Origin: Prevotella sp. CAG:755
Lineage (GTDB): Bacteria; Bacteroidota; Bacteroidia; Bacteroidales; Bacteroidaceae
DNA: 10,510 bases
Direction: 5' to 3'
Assembly (NCBI GenBank): GCA_000431275.1
Contig: HF989218.1
Coordinates: forward strand, 1 to 10,510
Shown: positions 7,694 through 10,510 of the stretch, piece after piece
Layout of the letters: each line of letters begins with the position of its first letter
How positions within the stretch are numbered: the first letter of the stretch is position 1
Program-made: the position numbers and the translations under genes
The notes under the pieces: model-generated
What the model saw: the letters and a program-made list of their open reading frames with translations, nothing else
Told to the model about the DNA's origin: nothing
Databases searched by the model: none

Positions 7694-7889
7694 ATCTCAG
7701 GTTGAGTTGGTAGTTAAGGTATTGTTCGAGAGCTTTGGAGGAGAACGTGTAGTATCTACCGCTTTTATAGTTTCGGAGGAGAGTGATGTAGTTGAGGAAA
7801 TCGTCTTGTTCCAAGAGCGGGGCGGATTTGAGTTTCGCTTGCGCCGAGGACGTAAAGGCCGGAGTAAAGGCCGCGTCCGGCTGCCACAA
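7686..7889 (-). CDS. Detached C-terminal end of the adenine methyltransferase
   Basis: Only the part from about 7848 down to the TAA at 7686-7688 is meaningful. It encodes roughly 53 residues, SAQAKLKSAPLL...DDFLNYITLLRNYKSGRYYTFSSKALEQYL..., a typical end of TaqI/Eco57I-type methyltransferases. Residues before this are out of frame and come from translating the upstream native frame in the wrong phase. Its stop codon overlaps the start of the endonuclease gene by 8 bases, the expected layout for an intact M-R pair, which shows that this is the original frame. Joined to the upstream part the enzyme would be about 474 residues. It is probably not translated separately. Confidence 0.75.
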   Translation of the reverse strand: MWQPDAAFTPAFTSSAQAKLKSAPLLEQDDFLNYITLLRNYKSGRYYTFSSKALEQYLNYQLNLRYG

Positions 7890-9111
7890 AGTTGATTTTC
7901 AGGCTGGACGAATCGCGGATGAGCGTGTTGATGGCTACCTTTTCCCGGCAAACGTCGTGCAGGGCCTGCGTCCGGCCATAAAGATGCCATCCTTCTTTTT
8001 TCTTGTGGTGCTTCAGCAGTTCCTTACGGTGGGCTTTGAAGTATTGGGCCACTGCGGGCATAGCCTGTATGTCGCTCCAACTGAGAGGATCACCTTGTGG
8101 AGTGTATGGAAAGAGTCCCCTTGTCCAGACACCAGTTGAGGCCTTGAGTATGGGAATGGTAACTGGAGAATCGGGCACGTTTCCGATGAACACGCTGTCG
8201 GCCAACGTGGCAAAACCGTTCTTCACTCGTACGGCACGGGGGTAGTCCTCTTGTTGGATGTGACACAAGTAGTTAAGTTGTTCAGCCGTCCCGAAATAGA
8301 AGTTACCGTGAATGTGGAATTTTTCCGGCGTGAGGGTAGTGATGAACCGAGGCGCTTGATCCTGCTCGTCAAACCGGTAATAGGATACGGCATTGTCTCT
8401 GGTATTGTTCTCGAAGTAGGAGATGAGCGTGTAGGTCGTGACACCTTCGAAGGCTTGCCTATGGCCGAGGTCTATTACCTTTTTAAGCTTCCCTGACTGT
8501 GCGAGAAATGCGCGTAGGGCGCCTCCCGCCTTGCTCGTCAGCCACGAGCTAGGGGTGATAACGGCCATGCGTCCGTTTTCCCGCATCATTCGGAAACTGA
8601 TTTCGTAGAATACGAGATACAGGTCGGTCATGCCTTTGTCTGCAAAGGCATATTGTTTGACATCGGTGTAGTTATCTTGCAGATTATGTACCCGCACGTA
8701 AGGCGGGTTACCTACGACAAAGTCCATCCGTCCGTCGAAAGTGGAAACATGTAGGGCGTTGGCGTGGACCACATCCCATGCGACGTGTTCCACACCGTAC
8801 GACCGGGCAGTAGCGTCGAGTTTTTCCATGCAACGGGCGTAGGTTTGTGCGTCAATTTCGACACCATGGATATATGTGGCTAACTCCTGTCTTAGTTGGG
8901 CTTTGTTTGAAGAGAGCGCCAAAAACTGCCTGCAATAGCGGTGGACGGCTTCAAGAAGAAAGGCGCCTTCGCCGCAACTGTTGTCGACGATGTGTTTACG
9001 CAGCACACTGTCTCCTGCATATCCCGCAAAGTCAAGAATGAGCCTGACAAACGGCGTGGGCGTGAACACTTGGCCTACGTTTTTCTTGCGATATGTGGCG
9101 TTTGTCTTCAT
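7765..9111 (-). CDS. N6-adenine DNA methyltransferase (TaqI-like gamma class), frameshifted near its 3' end
   Basis: This is a modification enzyme that transfers a methyl group from S-adenosylmethionine to adenine N6. Motif order is that of the gamma class: motif X GQVFTPTPFV (about residues 13-22), motif I VDNSCGEGAFLL (42-53), motif II GVEID (83-87), the catalytic NPPY (135-138) and motif VI RMAVITPSSWL (181-191). A long C-terminal target-recognition region follows. The frame is native to about Val421 (codon at 7849-7851). After that it reads a Pro/Arg/His-rich tail to a stop at 7765, unlike this family. The proper C-terminus continues in another frame from about 7848 to 7686. One extra base, or two missing, near 7844-7851 explains this. 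The ATG at 9109-9111 fits the usual short leader before motif X. It starts 52 bases after the RNase HI gene. Whether the truncated enzyme still methylates is unknown, since the lost tail belongs to the recognition domain. Confidence 0.85.
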   Translation of the reverse strand: MKTNATYRKKNVGQVFTPTPFVRLILDFAGYAGDSVLRKHIVDNSCGEGAFLLEAVHRYCRQFLALSSNKAQLRQELATYIHGVEIDAQTYARCMEKLDATARSYGVEHVAWDVVHANALHVSTFDGRMDFVVGNPPYVRVHNLQDNYTDVKQYAFADKGMTDLYLVFYEISFRMMRENGRMAVITPSSWLTSKAGGALRAFLAQSGKLKKVIDLGHRQAFEGVTTYTLISYFENNTRDNAVSYYRFDEQDQAPRFITTLTPEKFHIHGNFYFGTAEQLNYLCHIQQEDYPRAVRVKNGFATLADSVFIGNVPDSPVTIPILKASTGVWTRGLFPYTPQGDPLSWSDIQAMPAVAQYFKAHRKELLKHHKKKEGWHLYGRTQALHDVCREKVAINTLIRDSSSLKINFVAAGRGLYSGLYVLGASETQIRPALGTRRFPQLHHSPPKL

Positions 9112-9163
9112 GTTGTCATCTGTCCGTGTCTTTGTTACAAGGGGATGAGCTATGATAGTGGCA

Positions 9164-9841
9164 TTATTTCCTCCCGAAGTCGGCAGGGATTTCCCCCCAA
9201 CGTTCGGTTTCCCATTTGACGAGGGGTGTTTCCCACGTGTTATTTTTCAGCCATTGTTCTGCGCGTTCGATGAGGACGAAAAGGGTTTCGGTGCGGGCGG
9301 TGCGGGCAAGTGTGGTCTTGCATTTCTTCTTGCGTACCCACAAGAGGGCGTTGCGGCTGTCTGAATAGATTGTCATATCAGTCAGACCTTGTTGCTTGAT
9401 GAGTGCCAAACCATGCACGATGGCGAGGAACTCCCCTATGTTGTTCGTGCCATGCACCGGGCCGTAGCGAAACATCTCCTGGCCCGTCGTGAGGCAGACG
9501 CCGCGATATTCCATCGGTCCGGGGTTTCCGCTGCACGCCGCGTCCACCGCCAAGGCCCGCGCCTTGACTTCGGCGGGCAGCGGGAGCACCGTGTCGTGCC
9601 GGTCGGCGGGCGGGTTGGGTGGCAGGGTCGTTGTAGTTTGTCGGCGCGAGCCATCAGCCGCCCGCTTTTTGTAAATCGGAGGAGTGGCCTCGAAAGCGGC
9701 TTGTGCTTCTTCCTGTGTGGTGTAGGACTTATATTGTGCGCCCCGAATGCCGTGTATTTGTTTCCGGCACTCGTCCCAAGAGGTGTAAATGCCCGGCCGG
9801 AGACCACTCCATACGACGTAGAATTTTTGTTTTTTTCCCAC
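9164..9841 (-). CDS. rnhA: Ribonuclease HI with N-terminal viroplasmin-like domain
   Basis: This 225-residue enzyme cleaves the RNA strand of RNA:DNA hybrids, used for primer and R-loop removal in the cytoplasm. The N-terminus (about residues 4-52), with FYVVWSGLRPGIYTSWDEC and later YKSYTTQEEAQAAF, is the caulimovirus viroplasmin-like domain that binds hybrids. A Thr/Pro-rich linker (about 66-90) leads to the RNase H fold. The four catalytic acids are visible: Asp100 in AVDAACSGNPG, Glu137 in NIGEFLAIVHGL, Asp161 in YSDSRNALLW, and Asp221 in IPADFGRK at the very end. The start is GTG (9839-9841), 3 bases after the argS stop; the only nearby upstream ATG is the last sense codon of argS, directly followed by TAA, so GTG is the likely start with translational coupling. 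A run of seven A follows within codons 2-5. Length is normal for the family. Confidence 0.9.
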   Translation of the reverse strand: MGKKQKFYVVWSGLRPGIYTSWDECRKQIHGIRGAQYKSYTTQEEAQAAFEATPPIYKKRAADGSRRQTTTTLPPNPPADRHDTVLPLPAEVKARALAVDAACSGNPGPMEYRGVCLTTGQEMFRYGPVHGTNNIGEFLAIVHGLALIKQQGLTDMTIYSDSRNALLWVRKKKCKTTLARTARTETLFVLIERAEQWLKNNTWETPLVKWETERWGEIPADFGRK

Positions 9842-9844
9842 GGT

Positions 9845-10510
9845 TTACATGCGTTCCGGCATTTCGATGCCGAGCAGCCCCATGCCCAAACGGATCACTT
9901 TGGCGACATTTTCTGAAAGCACGAGGCGGAACAGCTGCTTTTGCTTGTCCTCTTCGCGCAGGATGCTGAAATCGTGGTAGAACTGGTTGTATTCCTTCAC
10001 GAGGTCATAGCAATAGTTGGCGATGGCGCTGGGCGAGTAGTCCGTACCGGCTTGACGCACGATCGTCGGGAAATCAGCGATATGCTGCACGATTTCTTCC
10101 TCTTTCGTGTTCAGTGCGGTGCCGGCAGGCAGTGTGCCGGGGATGTCGATTCCGGTTTCTTGAGCCTTGCGCAGCACCGAGCGGATGCGGGCATAGGTGT
10201 ATTGGATGAAGGGACCCGTGTTGCCGTTGAAATCGATGCTTTCGGCGGGGTTGAAGAGCATGTTCTTGCGGGCATCCACTTTGAGCAGAAAGTATTTGAG
10301 GGCGCCCATCCCTACGATGCGGGCCACCTCGTTCTTCTCGGCCTCGTCCATGTCGTCGAATTTGCCGAGCTCGTCGATTGTCTGGCGGGCTTGGCGAGTC
10401 ATTTCGGCGATGAGGTCGTCGGCGTCCACGACTGTTCCCTCGCGGCTCTTCATCTTACCGTTGGGCAGTTCCACCATGCCATAGGAAAAGTGTACCAGAC
10501 TCTTTCCCCA
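9845..10510 (-). CDS. argS: Arginyl-tRNA synthetase, C-terminal part (cut by window edge)
   Basis: These are the last 221 residues of a class I aminoacyl-tRNA synthetase that charges tRNA-Arg with arginine. The frame is open to the window edge, starting WGKSLVHFSYGM. Next comes VELPNGKMKSREGTVVDADDL, the KMSKS-equivalent loop of ArgRS that binds ATP (it reads MKSREG here). Then follow the helical catalytic-domain end, with GALKYFLL and the FNGNTGPFIQYTYARI phrase typical of ArgRS, and the DALR anticodon-binding helices, with DYSPSAIANYCYDLVKEYNQFYHDFSIL and LFRLVLSENVAKVIRLGMGLLGIEMPERM. The apparent ATG at 10475-10477 is an internal Met; the true start lies outside. The gene ends with ATG-TAA (9845-9850), three bases before the RNase HI GTG start, so the two are surely co-transcribed. 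Confidence 0.95.
   Translation of the reverse strand, partial: WGKSLVHFSYGMVELPNGKMKSREGTVVDADDLIAEMTRQARQTIDELGKFDDMDEAEKNEVARIVGMGALKYFLLKVDARKNMLFNPAESIDFNGNTGPFIQYTYARIRSVLRKAQETGIDIPGTLPAGTALNTKEEEIVQHIADFPTIVRQAGTDYSPSAIANYCYDLVKEYNQFYHDFSILREEDKQKQLFRLVLSENVAKVIRLGMGLLGIEMPERM

Noticed and set aside
7844..7852. Programmed ribosomal frameshift in the methyltransferase
   Set aside because: No slippery sequence of the X-XXY-YYZ type, and no obvious stimulating hairpin directly downstream; a mutation or base error is simpler.
7852..7873. Direct repeat (two 10-base units, period 12) in the methyltransferase as a cause of the shift
   Set aside because: The period of 12 is a multiple of three and encodes GLY-S-GLY in frame, so slippage between the units would not change the frame.
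1..10510. CRISPR array, tRNA, rRNA, insertion sequence or integrase
   Set aside because: No regularly spaced repeats, cloverleaf-like sequence, transposase motif or terminal inverted repeats were seen in the window.

Overview
The window looks like a chromosomal segment of a Bacteroidales bacterium (Prevotella/Porphyromonas/Bacteroides-like). The signs are a secreted protein ending in the 'YDLSGRRV...KGIYI.NGKKV' sorting-type tail common in this order, a viroplasmin-type RNase HI, an arginyl-tRNA synthetase with a KMKSREGTVVDADDL signature, and starts without Shine-Dalgarno sequences. The genus cannot be fixed from the sequence alone.

Layout. On the + strand, 52-2804 holds one large exported surface or secreted protein. 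Its reading frame is broken near the 5' end by a 35-bp imperfect tandem duplication (215-284); deleting either copy restores a single 905-residue protein with a signal peptide. A strong hairpin (2836-2865) follows it. Bases 2866-3149 carry no convincing gene but hold three more stem-loops. Everything else, from 10510 down to 3150, lies on the - strand as one closely spaced run: argS (partial) - RNase HI - N6-adenine DNA methyltransferase - putative restriction endonuclease - MsbA-type ABC exporter - LtaS/sulfatase-family membrane phosphotransferase. Gaps between successive genes are 3, 52, -8, 42 and 17 bases.

Function. argS and rnhA are housekeeping genes. The methyltransferase and the gene overlapping its end form a two-gene Type II-like restriction-modification cassette inserted between housekeeping genes. 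Blocks counted by hand in it are lower in GC (40-50% in three 60-base blocks of the endonuclease gene) than blocks in the ABC exporter gene (55-60%). The methyltransferase is frameshifted near 7846-7851, so its conserved C-terminal 53 or so residues are in another frame, while the endonuclease frame is open. The ABC exporter and the LtaS-like enzyme, 17 bases apart, probably act in envelope lipid or glycan export and modification.

The points most worth a second look are the two frame-breaking lesions (real variation or assembly error), the unfamiliar endonuclease next to a broken methyltransferase, and the structured intergenic region. I did not find a clearly new multi-gene system.
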